64,000 nucleotides of DNA from Actinernus sp. WN-2022 (GCA_030867875.1 JAOWCC010000752.1:310001-374000); one strand, 5' to 3'; shown: positions 1 to 11,106, numbered from the stretch's first letter. Numbers and translations are program-made. The notes: generated by a model not told the origin, from the letters alone.

Positions 1-588
1 AACAACATGGAAGCAAAAAGGTATGTTTATTTATAATAACGAATGAAAAGTCCGAAGACTACAGTAAAGCTGATATACAACGTAAAATTCCAACACAAAG
101 CACTACGGTTAGCTAGGCCCACACCGCGGCAAAACGTCACGCGCATGCGTATTTGCTGTTTCTTGTCCGCGCGCGGCCGCCCCCAGTTTCCCGCGAAAAC
201 TGAAATGAAACAACAGGCACATGCCGTGATTTTAACGTTTCTGCTTAAAAGTATTCATTTGTGAACTGTTTTGTCAAAAACTAAGAAAACTACTTAAAAG
301 CTAAGCCTAAGACTTTAACAGGTTGAAGTTTTCTTAATTTGTAATTCATTGTGAGTTTACTAAGTTATAAAAGTATTTACTAAAAAAGTTGAAACCCTCG
401 GTAATTTGTATTTGAGAGCAGAGCCTTCGTTCTTTTGGCCAGCGGAGCATACCGTTTTGCCGCGGTGTGAGCTAGGCCTGACATGAAAAGCGCTCGGACT
501 AGATTGCAGCCATAGACAGCTGTTTCGTTCTTATTAGAACTCGTCAGTATGGCATAGCAAACAGTACGTGGGCTTCGGTGCCACTGCA
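1..588. other. No gene seen; short inverted repeat
   Basis: No convincing coding exon is visible. A 17-bp perfect inverted pair lies at 120-136 (CACACCGCGGCAAAACG) and 453-469, each next to an AGCTAGGC motif. This may be the end of a small inverted-repeat element, but no target duplication was found. Confidence 0.4.
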
Positions 589-1130
589 CTAGCGACCCAG
601 ACTGAGCAATTTGAAAGGATTTATAAAACCCCATACATATCTTCTATTTTCAGGCACAAACCCATAGATTGGGCTGCCTGTGGTGGAATTATGTTTAAAT
701 TCAGAGATTGAAATTTTCGCTATGCGTAATTCACCCTGACCAGTAATTTCAATTGGCGAAACTGTAATACTGAAAGCGCTGCATTCTTGGTCTTGGCCGC
801 TAGCTAGTTCCCCAACCCTGAAAAATCCGTAAAATGCTATAAGAAACATTGCTGCATAAAGCGTACGCTGATAAGCCGATGAATTAGTGTGGCTGAGTGA
901 TAAAACTAGTTCGTGCAGAACAGGACGCGTAATAGGAAGACGTATGTCTGGTGACCGCAAGTGGCATTGGGCTGTTAACAGCTTCCCTATCAAAAAGGAT
1001 TTAGTTGGGTCAAAACACCACTGAAGTTTATGTTGCGTAACTAATGGCTGAGATATAAGTCGAAATAGCCTTGCGGCGAATTTACTTGCGGAGAAATAAG
1101 AGATAAAAAGTGCTACCGAGGCTTGATTTA
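589..1130 (-). pseudogene. DIRS-type tyrosine recombinase, C-terminally truncated
   Basis: The minus-strand frame resembles the tyrosine recombinase (YR) encoded by DIRS-like retrotransposons, which integrate circular DNA intermediates without an integrase. Visible blocks are DPTKSFLIGKLLTAQ, DIRLPITRPVLHEL, YQRTLYAAMFLIAFYGF and FRVGELASG; the last holds the first catalytic Arg. After the KHN segment the family sequence stops. The later HxxR and Tyr boxes are missing, so it is a dead fragment. The open frame runs on to 1227, but bases above about 1130 belong to the neighbouring SWIM-like inverted repeat. It is probably the distal part of the DIRS copy whose RT and RNase H lie at 7.8-12.5 kb on the same strand, although it could be a separate fragment. 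Confidence 0.75.
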
Positions 1131-1137
1131 ATGGCAA

Positions 1138-1870
1138 GACAATCAAAACAACAGTCAAAACATGGTCAAACACAGTACCTATTGCAGCCCAAAAAAGCAC
1201 CGTTAATTTATATCTTAGAAATGTCATCCAAACGTTTTTTACCCAGCTATTTTATAGGTTTACAACCTAAAGCGTTTCGAGAAAGATATCTAACGAAGCT
1301 GAAGTACGTAGATGGACAGGATCCATATGAGATTCCGAGGGCAGTACACGTGTGGAAAGACGATCTGGAGACTTGGCCTAGCGTTACCTACATATGTCGG
1401 AATGTATCTGCTGTTTAAGGAAAGCCCGTATACACAGGACCAGCTCATGAACTATAAAAGACTTCAGTGCTACCAGAACTTTGCAAATGACTTGGTCAGG
1501 GAAGTCTTGAGCAAATAATTTGGCGACAAACGTCTGATGATAGCGAAGGTAAATACATGCGTGACGGTCGTCGCGTCGTTGTTTACTCATCGAGCGAACG
1601 TGAAATCTGATCGACGTTCAAACGAAATAAAAACATTATCTCTTCTGCAGGTTAACCATTCACAAAGAATGTTGGAAAAGCCGCTTACTCCATGGGTTGT
1701 CTGTGAGATCTCGGGAAAGATATTGCATTGACAGCTCACTGTAACTGTATGGCTGACCTTGGGTATGCGTACGAATTTCAGCCGTCTCCTCTGGTTCGTT
1801 CCTCCCGAGAGAGACGTCTGAATCCAATAGCCGATTAATGCCGTCCAGTGACGTCACTACCAGAAAACCT
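1138..1870 (+). pseudogene. SWIM-like gene copy, left arm of inverted duplication
   Basis: Exon-like blocks read KRFLPSYFIGLQPKAFRERY, YLTKLKYVDGQDPYEIPRA, then FKESPYTQDQLMNYKRLQCY and FANDLVREVLSK. A GT...AG intron (about 1552-1651, GTAAAT to CTGCAG) leads to NHSQRMLEKPLTPWVV. A TAHCNCMADLG block resembles the first half of a SWIM zinc finger (CxCx(n)CxH). The order matches SWIM/YqaJ-type proteins I recognise from cnidarian genomes. The frame breaks near 1390 (TYICR versus YVGMYLLF), has an in-frame stop after EVLSK, and shifts again near 1725. An inverted copy occupies about 2538-3220. It is a pseudogene; whether the parent is a host gene or transposon cargo cannot be told here. Confidence 0.55.
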
Positions 1871-2537
1871 GGTAGTGATCTTTGATTGGTTCATATTCTA
1901 TAATTTCGCATAATTATCCGAGAAGACGGCAGGATTCACTTTGGACTCGCGATTGTTGATTGTTGAGTTTCAGTGGCAAAGACCTTGAATTTGTTAGGAA
2001 AACATCTGGAAATGGATTGAAAGTGTCCTGCACAATAACCGGCAGACTGTCCTGTAAACATGTACATTTTATCGCGTCGCGTCGCGTCCGCGGGATTGTT
2101 GACAATCGATTATTTGTTCACACTCGCAGTGGTAAAGAATGCCGCTACTCTCTTCAAGGAACTGTTCTTTCCCGTAAAAGAGTATTCGTATTTCTTCGAA
2201 AATTCTCCATTATCCTTTCATGTTTTCTACTTTTCTGTTGCATCATTTACATAGGTAATATCTCGTAGCTGTGTCGATTCGAACAGCAGATCGCGAGACA
2301 TGTACAAAGATCAACGGAAAGACAAAGATCACCTGTACTTTGCCTTCAAATATAATATAACGATTTGTTGCTTCGGAAAGGCTTTCACAACATAAGAGGC
2401 ACTTGAGAAGCAAATGGGATGGATATATATATATATAGGTAAGGCTTTTGTTTTGGCCGGCATAATCTCAAATAATTTCTCACGAACTCTTACTACCGCC
2501 GTGTCAGTTTTATTTGCATAAATTAAATTGTTAATCC

Positions 2538-3225
2538 GCCTTGACGTCACTGGACGGCATTATCGGCTATTGGATTCAGACGTCTCTCTCGGGAGGAACG
2601 AACCAGAGGAGACGGCTGAAGTTCAGCAGAGTGATCCCAGAATCCTTTGAGTGAGTCACGTGAGCCAAATTATTTGCTCAAGACTTCTCTGACCCAGCCA
2701 TTTGCAAAGTTATAACCTGCAGAAGAGATAATGTTTTTATTTCGTTTGAACGTCGATCAGATTTCACGTTCACTCGATGAGTAAACAACGACGCGACGAC
2801 CGTCACGCAGGTATTTACCTTCGCTATCATCAGACGTTTGTCGCCAAATTATTTGCTCAAGACTTCCCTGACCCAGCCATTTGCAAAGTTATAGTAGCAC
2901 TGAAGGCTTTTATAGTTCATGAGCTGGTCCTGCGGGCTTTCCTTAAACAATAGATACATTCCGACATGTATCGTTGAACGCTTAAGGCCAAATCTCCAGA
3001 TTCCACACTGCCCTCGGAATCTCGTATGGTAATGTCCATCTACGTACTTCAGCTTCGTTAGATATCTTTCTCGAGACTCTTAAGGTTGGAAACCTTTAAA
3101 ATAGCCGGGTAAAAAACGTTTATATGACATTTCTGAAAAATGTCGCTGCATGAGCTCGGTGTATTCACTGTGTTTGACTTTGTTTTGATTGTGGCTGACC
3201 TTCAGTTCGGCCTTGACAACGGTAA
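2538..3225 (-). pseudogene. SWIM-like gene copy, right arm of inverted duplication
   Basis: This is the minus-strand counterpart of 1138-1870. It shows YTELMQRHFSEMSYKRFLPG, ERYLTKLKYVDGH, then HVGMYLLFKESPQDQLMNYK and NGWVREVLSK, the same intron, and the 2538-2625 block matching 1770-1870. The exon-2 block NHSQRM is absent. In its place, directly after the CTGCAG acceptor, is a second copy of the exon-1 segment ending in EVLSK (2669-2713 repeats 2849-2893). The two arms therefore differ by local duplication and deletion as well as point changes. Confidence 0.5.
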
Positions 3226-3400
3226 ACAATGACGCTGTAACCGGTCTATTTATATAACTGTTCTTGAAGCGTTCTGTGTTTACTCTGGGCCTGGCGCTGG
3301 TTTTATTCCGTAAAGCATAAGTAGTAGGTTTAAATTTTGGGATTATAGATCTTAGCGGGTGCGAGGACTGTGCTTTGTCAGTTTTTTTTAAAGTACGCAT
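3226..3400 (-). pseudogene. LINE C-terminal fragment
   Basis: The minus-strand frame reads HPLRSIIPKFKPTTYALRNK then PRVNTERFKNSYINRPVTAS. This resembles the conserved C-terminal tail of a cnidarian LINE reverse transcriptase ORF in which a PRVNTE.. K..F.NR block ends the protein. It lies on the same strand as the RT fragment at 7243-7778 and could be its continuation, interrupted by the 3.6-kb segment between them. It merges upstream with the SWIM-like arm. Confidence 0.45.
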
Positions 3401-4699
3401 GTCGCTATTTTCCTAGATGCTATTGTCACAAGATGTGACACGTGGCGTTGTTATTCGTCCCACCTTTGATGAATGACAAACACTTCTCTCAGTAAATGGA
3501 TTAATGATTTGAGACATTTAAATAAAAGCCACAATCGTGGCAAACTAATCCAATCAGGGTTGTCGCGTGTTTCTTCATTCACCAAACAGAGCTTGTCTCT
3601 GGCACTTACAGCACAATCACGCTTAGCATGTTAGTCTAGAAGGACCGCTCGGGTGTGGGTACAAGTCGTGGGTAGGGTTTTTGTCTTTACTGCCAATATT
3701 AAATGCTATTTTTATTTTATTAAATTCTGTACTGAATAACTGCGGCCGGTTTTCGAGAAAAAGGTAGTTGCAATGAAAACATACCCGGATTTCGACCATA
3801 CTTAATTCTGAGTTTAGTGCAACCCTCACGGGAGGTGACCTTGAGATTTTACCATGGCCCGGTCTCGTGATCCCGGCCAAATAAATTATTTGGGTTTTAT
3901 TTTTTAACTTGTAACAAGAGTAACAAGACAAAGGTCACTTCATGTGCCAGTTGTATCCGTCTGTAGGCCACACCAGACCCCGAGGTTTACTGATATTTTG
4001 AGTGCTCCTTCCATCTCATCCATTTGTTCTTTGTCAAGGTAAGTTCATTTATGTCTTAGTTTAGTGTTAACAATATTGTGAGGTATCCATGCAATTAAAT
4101 CGAACCAGTAGGGTTATAATTATCAGTTTCCGACTAACCGTAATGCAATGCCCGGCATCGATGCTTTTTAATTCCAACAAGAGCCCATCTGGGCTTTCAC
4201 TCGGGCCACATGAGATTGAAGATGAAATACACTTTCATTTGAAATCCTCTTAGAAATAACCAAAGGGAATAATTATTAGCTGAATTTAGCAGTCTTTAGG
4301 AGTGGCCGGTAGCGCGGTGACTTTCATTCTCTGCTCCCCTAGTATATCTGTAATTTAATATTTTTATTTTTCTCGTATGTTGACCTTTTAATTTAAACAC
4401 TACTTATTCGTTTAACACACTGCATTTGAGCAGGCATATATTCATTGTTTTGAACCCGAGAATTAACCGTACTACCGTACTTCATGGTCCCTTTCTTTAG
4501 TAGTGAGTTGTCGGTCAGGTGATTGTAAACTCTCGTCATTTAGCACAGAAAATGTATTCTGATGAATAGGGATCGGGTTGTCATGTAAGAACGGATGGCT
4601 CTTGGACAAACTGATTCGTTGCTAAAGCTTCAGTAGGTTGGGTAGTCTCGGAACACTGGAGACCTTGGTCTTTCATTGTCTTCTTTTTTGTATTCTTGA

Positions 4700-5930
4700 T
4701 TATTTTTGTTTAAGTTTGAAAGTCGGATCTTAGCTTTATTATATCCGCTTTCAACTCGCCATTTTCAACTTCTATGTCAATAATACGTGATGACAGCATC
4801 TTGATTTCGGTCTTGTATATATTATCTTTTTGCACTAATTTGTCTTCCAAATGACTGAGTTTCGTTTTAATGTGACGAGATTAAGAATTCATTACGCATA
4901 TCAGTTAGGTCAGCCTCCATGTTACAAATTAAGGTCATTAAAGCAGCGAGAGAGTTCTTATTGCGGGCTAACAATCCTCGTGAATAATCTAAAGAATTCC
5001 GTCTGTTCCGGTTTGAATTTGACTCATGTGTATGTTGCTTTTGGAGTTTCAAGGATATGTTGATCCAAAACTACAGGCTCTTGGGGTTTTTCATTGACTT
5101 GAGAACTTGCAGGCTCTGTAATTTGTTTTGTTTTCTTAGTATAACATAAAGTGTTGAACATGTTCATGTTCTCAAGCATGTCGCGCGTGACCTCTGTTTC
5201 TTCATTCATTAAGTTCTCTACTTTCATCTGTAATCTGGGAAACTCAATCTTTGCCCATGCCTTGGCACATAACTATTCTTGTTGTTAAGTAGACGTGGAT
5301 GATTATAAGTAAAATCCTTCGACAGCTTGTACCGTTTCCGCTAGGTCAATATCCTCGCTGGAACGAAATAACTTGATCTCCATACTCTCTGATCCAACTG
5401 ACGGTAAATTTAAATCTCTGACAGTTTTTAAGAGACTCATAATATTAGTCTTGAAGTGCCTTCACCCAAAATAAGATGTTCTCCTCGGATGTTTTAAATG
5501 CAGCACAGCGAGCCGATGGCTTATAGATTCCAATATCTATTTCTTCGAATTTTAGCTTTCCGGATCCTGGCCCCTACACTGGCTTCAGGTCGTCGTACGT
5601 GTCGCATATAAAATCACTGGCCATCTGGGTAAAAAACGCGGTCCTTCGGCTCCGACAATAGCGCCAGTTGAAATATCCTGAGCCTGTTGGAAGGCTTTCG
5701 CACGAGTGAAGTTAAATAAAACATTAAACTGGCTTACATTTGAGAGATGAGACTCAAAATTAGAGAGAAAGTTGCTCGCGGGTCCTCCGCCATCTTGCTT
5801 TACTGTATTAAATTTTGTAAATAAATTAACCTGGCGATTGTTGCGTGACCAGCACAGTGCAATCTGATTGGTGTGAATTTGACCTTTAACGCATGCGCAG
5901 AAATTTTGCGACACCCAACAAAAATAAATA
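4700..5930 (-). pseudogene. LINE 5' region with coiled-coil ORF1-like remnant
   Basis: The minus strand carries a broken frame. Segments include MKVENLMNEETEVTRDMLEN (5227 downward), NSLAALMTLICNMEADLTDM, and a heptad-rich stretch LVQKDNIYKTEIKMLSSRI then VENGELKADIIKLRSDFQ at about 4860-4710, which looks like a coiled coil. Stops and frame changes separate the parts. Coiled-coil ORF1 proteins are usual for LINEs. The block 5585-5914 is also found on the plus strand at about 29830-30110, which supports a repeat-family 5' leader over a host gene. Confidence 0.4.
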
Positions 5931-5931
5931 A

Positions 5932-6034
5932 ATAACGACTTGCATATTAAGACTCGGTGCTGCCACAGGCAGCCCGAGTAATAATAACGACTTGCATTTT
6001 AAGACTCGGTGCTGCCACAGGCAGCCCGAGTAAT
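5932..6034 (-). repeat. Two tandem hairpin monomers at LINE 5' end
   Basis: Two tandem copies of a roughly 50-bp unit. On the minus strand each contains ACTCGGGCTGCCTGTGGCAG followed by CACCGAGT. This can fold as a hairpin (ACTCGG/CCGAGT and GCTGC/GCAGC, 5-base loop, one bulge). A single diverged copy is at about 29762-29791 on the plus strand. Position upstream of an ORF1-like remnant suggests 5' promoter monomers. Confidence 0.55.
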
Positions 6035-7242
6035 AATTTATGGATTGACTCAACTATCTATTGAAGACCACGCAAAATGTACGTTTTCTCCAAAATTAGT
6101 CAGGTTTAGATTAACTTTAAAATCCCAAACATAACTTCTATCATATCAAGCGATTTGAGTTCTTGTTCTTGTAGTATATCTAGCCTTCAATTCCAATGAA
6201 CTTTCACTTGGTCTAGCCTTGTATTTAGACTTCACTAGTAGAGGGCAAACAATTATTTCTTCTATCGTTTATAGTGTCCTTGACACAAACAAGATTTCTA
6301 AAATCTGAGATTAGGAAAAAAACACCCGTTGGAAGAATAGCAAGTCTCCCCCAAAGAAAAGACAAGCTGTCCAAACCTATCCAATCCTTCTTGGGAGTGA
6401 AGGAAAACTTGACACAAGCTGACAAGATAATGATATAAGAATCGATCAGTCTCTTAGCGCGATTTCAGTCTTCTTCGCTGAAGTCTGCCTCGATACTGGT
6501 GACAATCAATATTGCCAGTGCCGCACCAATCAGAAACCCAGCTTACCAACTGATGTTTTTTAAAAATAACTGAGTTGCGGGCAGGCGTTCCCTCCTGTCC
6601 CCTCCCGGCCACCTTCCTTCCTTTTTTGTCCTCGCCCCATTTTGTTTGCCTTCCATCGTATTCTTGTCATTCTAGTTAGCGTTTTTCTTTATCTAACTAA
6701 TTTTGTACGTATAATGAGTCAAATAAATGAATCTTCTATATTGAAACCTTGTTCGTGTCGTCCTCTCTGTAACGCACTTCCCCAGGCCACCTCGTATATA
6801 ACACCGACAGCTAGTTCGTACCAAGTAAGTTCTCAGCTGGCTTGAACTTTGGTTTGAATGGCCCAAATTGTCTAGAGTCGCGATCGAAACCGGTGGTCAG
6901 TAAAATCTACAGACTACAGGCCAAAACCTGGCAATTTAAGTCGTTTTAGAAAACATGAAAAGAATATTTGGATTTTATCCAATTCTTGTTTACTTAAATT
7001 TATCGCGAATTAATTTTGATGTTTGACTAATTTCAATTGTTGTGTGAAAAAAGATGCCGAATTCCGTGATTATTAAGTATGGTCCTTTTTTCGCGAAAAC
7101 CGGCCGCAGTTATTCAGTACAGAATTTAATAAAATCAAAATAGCATTTAATATTGGCAGTAATTGGCAGTAAAGACAAGAACCCTACCCACGACTTGTAC
7201 CCACACCCACGACGCACGACATGTACCCACGACCCACGACAC

Positions 7243-7778
7243 ATTAGTCAAACTCTACTGAGGTCGGACTCGCTTGCACTTTAGATCGATAAACCGTATG
7301 TTAGTTTAGATAGGACCAAAGACTTAAAGAGGATATCTATTTCTTGTTGATTGCAGCCCTCTTTCCTTAAATTTCTGATAACAGACAGGCATTGATTTGC
7401 CTCTTTAAGCTTCGCCGCAACATGGGAAGAAAATTTACAATCAGATTGGAAAGTTATACCCAGTATTTTCAGCTCATTATACTGTACTATTTTGGAGATC
7501 GTGTTAAATTGCGTGACCTGTCCTTTCTTTCTAAAAGTCAGAGCCTTACATTTAGATGGGTTGCAGGTCATTCCATTAGAGGCGGACCAGGACAAAAAAT
7601 GGTTAACGGCCACATCAGAAATATCTGGAGCATTTCTCTTCACAACAACCTGGAGATTGGAGTCATCTGCATACTCAATAAGAGATGTTTGACAGCTATC
7701 CAATGTCTCTAGGTCGTTCATAAATATCGTAAACAAATAAGGTCCACTGACACTGCCTTGTAGAGTACCTTTATACAA
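7243..7778 (-). pseudogene. LINE reverse transcriptase fragment
   Basis: The frame is 165 codons long and starts inside the palm domain with LQGSVSGPYLFTIFMNDLE (the PQGS..GP motif). It contains the catalytic YADD box (TSLIEYADDSNL), then NPSKCKALTF, LGITFQSDCKFSSHV and KLTYGLSI. The order matches the RT domain of a non-LTR retrotransposon. The 5' part (endonuclease, fingers) is missing, as in a 5'-truncated insertion. Its upstream edge abuts the DIRS RNase H frame at about 7771-7778, so it inserted into the DIRS element. Coding similarity ends near 7243. Confidence 0.75.
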
Positions 7779-8080
7779 GGCTTCGTACTAAAACCATTAT
7801 GGTTCTATCTTTGGACGTTTGTTTGGTGAGCACGTCAACAAGAGCAGCGTTGTCCGTAAAATGGAAAATGCATTTGTTGGACATAGCGGCTCCCCAAATG
7901 TTTAAAGCTATGACCATAGGAAAGAGCTCTAGAATGCAAATGTTGAGAGACTTCCAAGACTCCGGCCATGCGCCGTAAATCCAGTACGTGATTACCAAAA
8001 ACAGCTTCATATCCCTTTGAACCTGCTGAATCAGTATATAATTCTAGAGTTTGCGAAGTTTCCCAAAAATCATTTCCCAA
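7771..8080 (-). pseudogene. DIRS-type RNase H domain
   Basis: Two overlapping minus-strand frames give TSQTLELYTDSAGSKGYEAV (first RNase H Asp) and ELFPMVIALNIWGAAMSNKC then FTDNAALVDVLTKQTSKDR (the later Glu and Asp). This is the RNase H that follows RT in DIRS-like elements. A frameshift of about one base separates the two parts. It ends at MVLVRSLV, where the family normally continues, because the LINE fragment begins there. Confidence 0.75.
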
Positions 8081-8372
8081 AAATCATCATGATTTCCCGT
8101 TGTAACATTCTAGGAATTCCAATCCTAATCGCAAATCCTCTTTAATTAACATCCTTCCGTAGTCGGATGTGGTGGTTAGGACTCGGAATGCCTTTGGTAA
8201 GATCAATCATGCTGAGAAGAAAGGCGCGCCCGGGTACGATAACAATACATGCGAAATTTAAAAGACCAATTAAAGACTGTAACTCCCTTAATGTAACTGA
8301 ACGCCTGCGACAAAATCTGATAGCAAATTACGACATTTTTTCCAACTTGTCGATGGGTAATCGAGCCTCCAT
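8081..8372 (-). pseudogene. DIRS RT connection segment
   Basis: Reading minus from 8372 gives MEARLPIDKLEKM, then RELQSLIGLLNFACIVIVPG, RAFLLSMIDLTKGIP and NHHIRLRKDV. This is the stretch between the RT palm and RNase H in DIRS elements. It continues the RT that ends at 11107 (…AGITLD.. NM) across the 8373-11102 insertion. Two in-frame stops are present. Confidence 0.75.
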
Positions 8373-8431
8373 GGCCTCGCGCATGGTGTTGGTGATCACT
8401 CGCGTAACAAAAACATCACAACGTACATCGT

Positions 8432-8665
8432 GCGTTATACATCGTGCATCGAGCCTTCCTGAAATGCTCGATGCACGATGGCTGATGCACGATGCTCGAA
8501 TATCGAGCCTGCATTCCTTTCATCGTGCATCTATCGTGCCTTCATGGAGCCTAGATCGTGCCTTTAATGATTTTGGATCGTGCCCTCATCGAGCCTGGCA
8601 TCGAGCCTGGCATCGTATCTGCATCGAGCCTTGGATCGTGCCTACATCGAGCCTGGCATCAATTC
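8432..8665. repeat. Degenerate ATCGTGCC / ATCGAGCC repeat field (left)
   Basis: Irregular alternation of ATCGTGCCT and CATCGAGCCT words in both orientations (for example CATCGAGCCTGGCATCGAGC near 8590). Units are about 11 bp, spaced irregularly. A sister field lies at 10478-10672 near the opposite end of the same element. Confidence 0.75.
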
Positions 8666-9450
8666 ATTCGTTTTTTCTGCAAGTTGTTTAGTTTCTTTCA
8701 AAATGTATGGGTTTTATCGAATTTGGAAAAGCTTGGTCGATAAGGTTTTTATTCTATGACGAAAATAGTGCTAAAAACACTTTTTGACGCGCCGGCCAGG
8801 AACCCACTTCGCGGTAAACTGAAGAGCGAATAGAAATTAAGCTAAAATTAGACCGAGACCCGACGAGTTTTATTTGAAGTTGAACTCGTGGTGTCTTTTT
8901 TTCGACATCAAAAATGTTTTTTTTTATGGATGAAAACTGACCTGTACTTCACTTCAGATGCTTTCAATGACAACTTTACCAAGAACCCGAATTGCATTAT
9001 CTGGAGACAAACATGTGCATATTTGTGGAAGATTTGAAAGTTGAAAACAGGCACGTTGAAATCACTAGAGACTAGAGTTGAGTGGCGATACGATAAGCAC
9101 ACTGATAAACTTGACAAAACGAGCTGTAGAAGAATACAAACAAACTTGTAAGTACTAACTAGTAAATACTCTCGTCTTATATGCCAGTTACCAAATGTGA
9201 ATGCTGAATTTCTCAACCCATATGTAATAAAACAATCTGATTTCTTTGATGAAACTGTGTGCTAATTATAAGTTTAAGTTTACGCGTGTTGCCGGAATAA
9301 TTTCTTTGTACTGCGATTTTAGGAGCGATGAGGTAGCTGAACTTTTCATTGTGTTTTTGGAAGTATTCATGTACAGCAATTTCAGCTTTTGTGTATTTAA
9401 TTTGACAGCTACATGTAAAAAGTTATTTATCCACTAATCCAGCTTCTAAT

Positions 9451-9640
9451 GTTCAATTCATTCGTTTTTGCTGCAGTCATTTTCATCGAACTTGCGAGAG
9501 TCGGAAAGCTTCTTTAGTTTGCTCTATAAAGTTGAATTTTAGCCGAAAAACGGAAATTAGAAAGATATTTTAAATTAGTATTTGCCTTCATGTGACAAGT
9601 TGTTTAGTTTCTTTCAAAATGTATGGGTTTTATCGCCATT
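9451..9640. repeat. Partial direct duplication of 8658-8720
   Basis: The words CAATTCATTCGTTTTT (8658 and 9455) and GTTTAGTTTCTTTCAAAATG (8687 and 9602) recur in the same orientation, with different intervening sequence. This points to rearrangement inside the TIR element. The rest of 8700-10290 shows nothing recognisable. Confidence 0.6.
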
Positions 9641-10295
9641 TGTTTACGAATGGTTGTGAAGGAATTAGGAAAATCTTGAGCGGTCAAGATGACCGCTCAG
9701 ATTGCAGCATTCAGAGTCCTCTTGCCTGCCCACGGAGCTGCCAATCCCCATATAATAAAGGGATAATTTATTATACCATTTCAATGTCCTGATATAGGAT
9801 TGTAAAGATTAAGTGGATCCGTTGAAAAAAACGATTATTCTAGAAAGTGATTTCGGTTACACAGAGTGAACTGATTCTCTAAATCTCTCTTAAAAACAAT
9901 ACATTGCACCACTCGAATCTTTGCCATACTTCATCAACAATTTCTCAAGTATTCTTGTCAAATGGTGCATCCAAAATGAAGAAACTATATATTTGTACAT
10001 AAGAAAGAAATGAAAATAGGAACTAATTCCTTGGCTGATAGATGTACATGTATGGTCAATCTGAGCAACATTTCTTTCTTCGAAACTATATACTCGAAGC
10101 TTACAGTTTTTAATAGTATGGCTCGCAGTTTAAAACCTCAGACTGCTTCAACTTGAGTTTATTATGCATTTTGGGTGTTTTTCGGTATTTCTCTCACTTT
10201 AGAAAATCCATTCTTGTAGTCTCGCCTGAAAATCATAGCTTAAATTAAAGTCGAGTCGAGTTGGTATGTGCAATGAACTCAGTGTAGTTTAATAC

Positions 10296-10442
10296 TACCC
10301 TGGATTCCAGAGGTTAAATGTTTTGCCTTTTGTCGGTAAATTCGGTGAGCGCACAGAAGGCAAAACAAATTGTTTTGCCTTCCGCGCGCTCACCGAATTT
10401 ACCAACAAAAGGCAAAACATTTAACCTCTGGAACCCAGGGTA
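10296..10442. mobile_element. Fully palindromic MITE
   Basis: A near-perfect hairpin of about 147 bp. The left arm starts TACCCTGGATTCCAGAGGTT and runs through TTTTGCCTTTTGTCGG; the right arm mirrors it to CCAGGGTA. The arms meet at about 10369 with almost no loop. It is nested inside the 8373-11102 element. Confidence 0.8.
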
Positions 10443-10477
10443 TGTAGTGACATGATTATGCAAAATGTTATGAGTCT

Positions 10478-10672
10478 AGCATCGTGCCTTCATCGAGTTT
10501 TGGATCGTGCCTTCATCGAGCCTTTGCCTGAATATTATCGTGCCTTTATAGAGCCCTAATGGTGCCCTCATCGAGCCTAACGTAAAAGGCTCGATCTAGA
10601 ACTTTGAAGGCTCGATAATCGTGCCTCGATGCTCGATCCGAACATCGAGCCCCTTTGGCACGATACGCGAAT
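10478..10672. repeat. Degenerate ATCGTGCC / ATCGAGCC repeat field (right)
   Basis: Same words as 8432-8665, with both orientations mixed (ATCGTGCCTTCATCGAG, then GGCTCGAT and GGCACGAT). It lies about 430 bp inside the right terminus. Confidence 0.75.
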
Positions 10673-11106
10673 CTGGCAATTTTGTGCATTTAAAATGGCA
10701 GTCTAACGTTATAAAATGGATTGTGTATGTAAAACCATCAACAAACCACAAAAAAAACACGAAATGCAAATGAAACTATAGTTAATGTCATCACAAATGT
10801 ATAACCTTTTTCCGGATGTTTGGGCTCGTTTCGAAGGTGAGTGACTTCGAAGTTTTTCTATCGGGATGAAAAATAGGTCAAAAACAGCTAAAATTAAGTG
10901 GTATGCTTTAGAAAAAAAGTGATTTTAAAAATCGTTTCGAAACTTCAGAAAACGATTTTCACTCCTCTTGGTGCACACGAACTACATTATCTTCCTGTGA
11001 AAAATCAAGCTTCTACATTAAAGCATGGTGAAATTATGACACTAAATCTAGCGTTAGACTGTAAACTGTGAAAAGGTGATCACCAACATCGTGCGCGAGG
11101 CCCCAT

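Larger units (their letters stand above)
3639..7243. mobile_element. Candidate 3.6-kb inserted segment with inverted arms
   Basis: The segment is bounded by about 115-bp inverted arms: 3651-3770 and 7095-7208 share GGGTGTGGGTACAAGTCGTG and about 100 further bases. Flanks share TTAGTC (3631-3636 and 7244-7249; TTAGTCTA versus TTAGTCAA over 8 bp). The right arm carries extra ACCCACGAC-type repeats outside the match, so the exact termini are unclear. It contains a LINE 5' region on the minus strand. It could be a DNA transposon or an inverted duplication. Confidence 0.4.
8369..11106. mobile_element. 2.73-kb TIR element inserted in DIRS RT, 4-bp TSD
   Basis: Terminal inverted repeats of 27 bp at 8373-8399 (begins GGCCTCGCGCATGGTGTTGG) and 11076-11102 differ at two positions. 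The target duplication CCAT occurs at 8369-8372 and 11103-11106. Joining the flanks at one CCAT restores the DIRS coding order (…NM|EARLP), which confirms the borders independently. No transposase frame is visible inside; content is two ATCGTGCC/ATCGAGCC repeat fields, a palindromic MITE and AT-rich spacer. It is a non-autonomous DNA transposon of unassigned superfamily. Confidence 0.8.

Noticed and set aside
5585..5914. 109-codon frame that also appears at 29.7 kb
   Set aside because: The two copies do not conserve the reading frame, so it is more likely an untranslated LINE leader than a protein.
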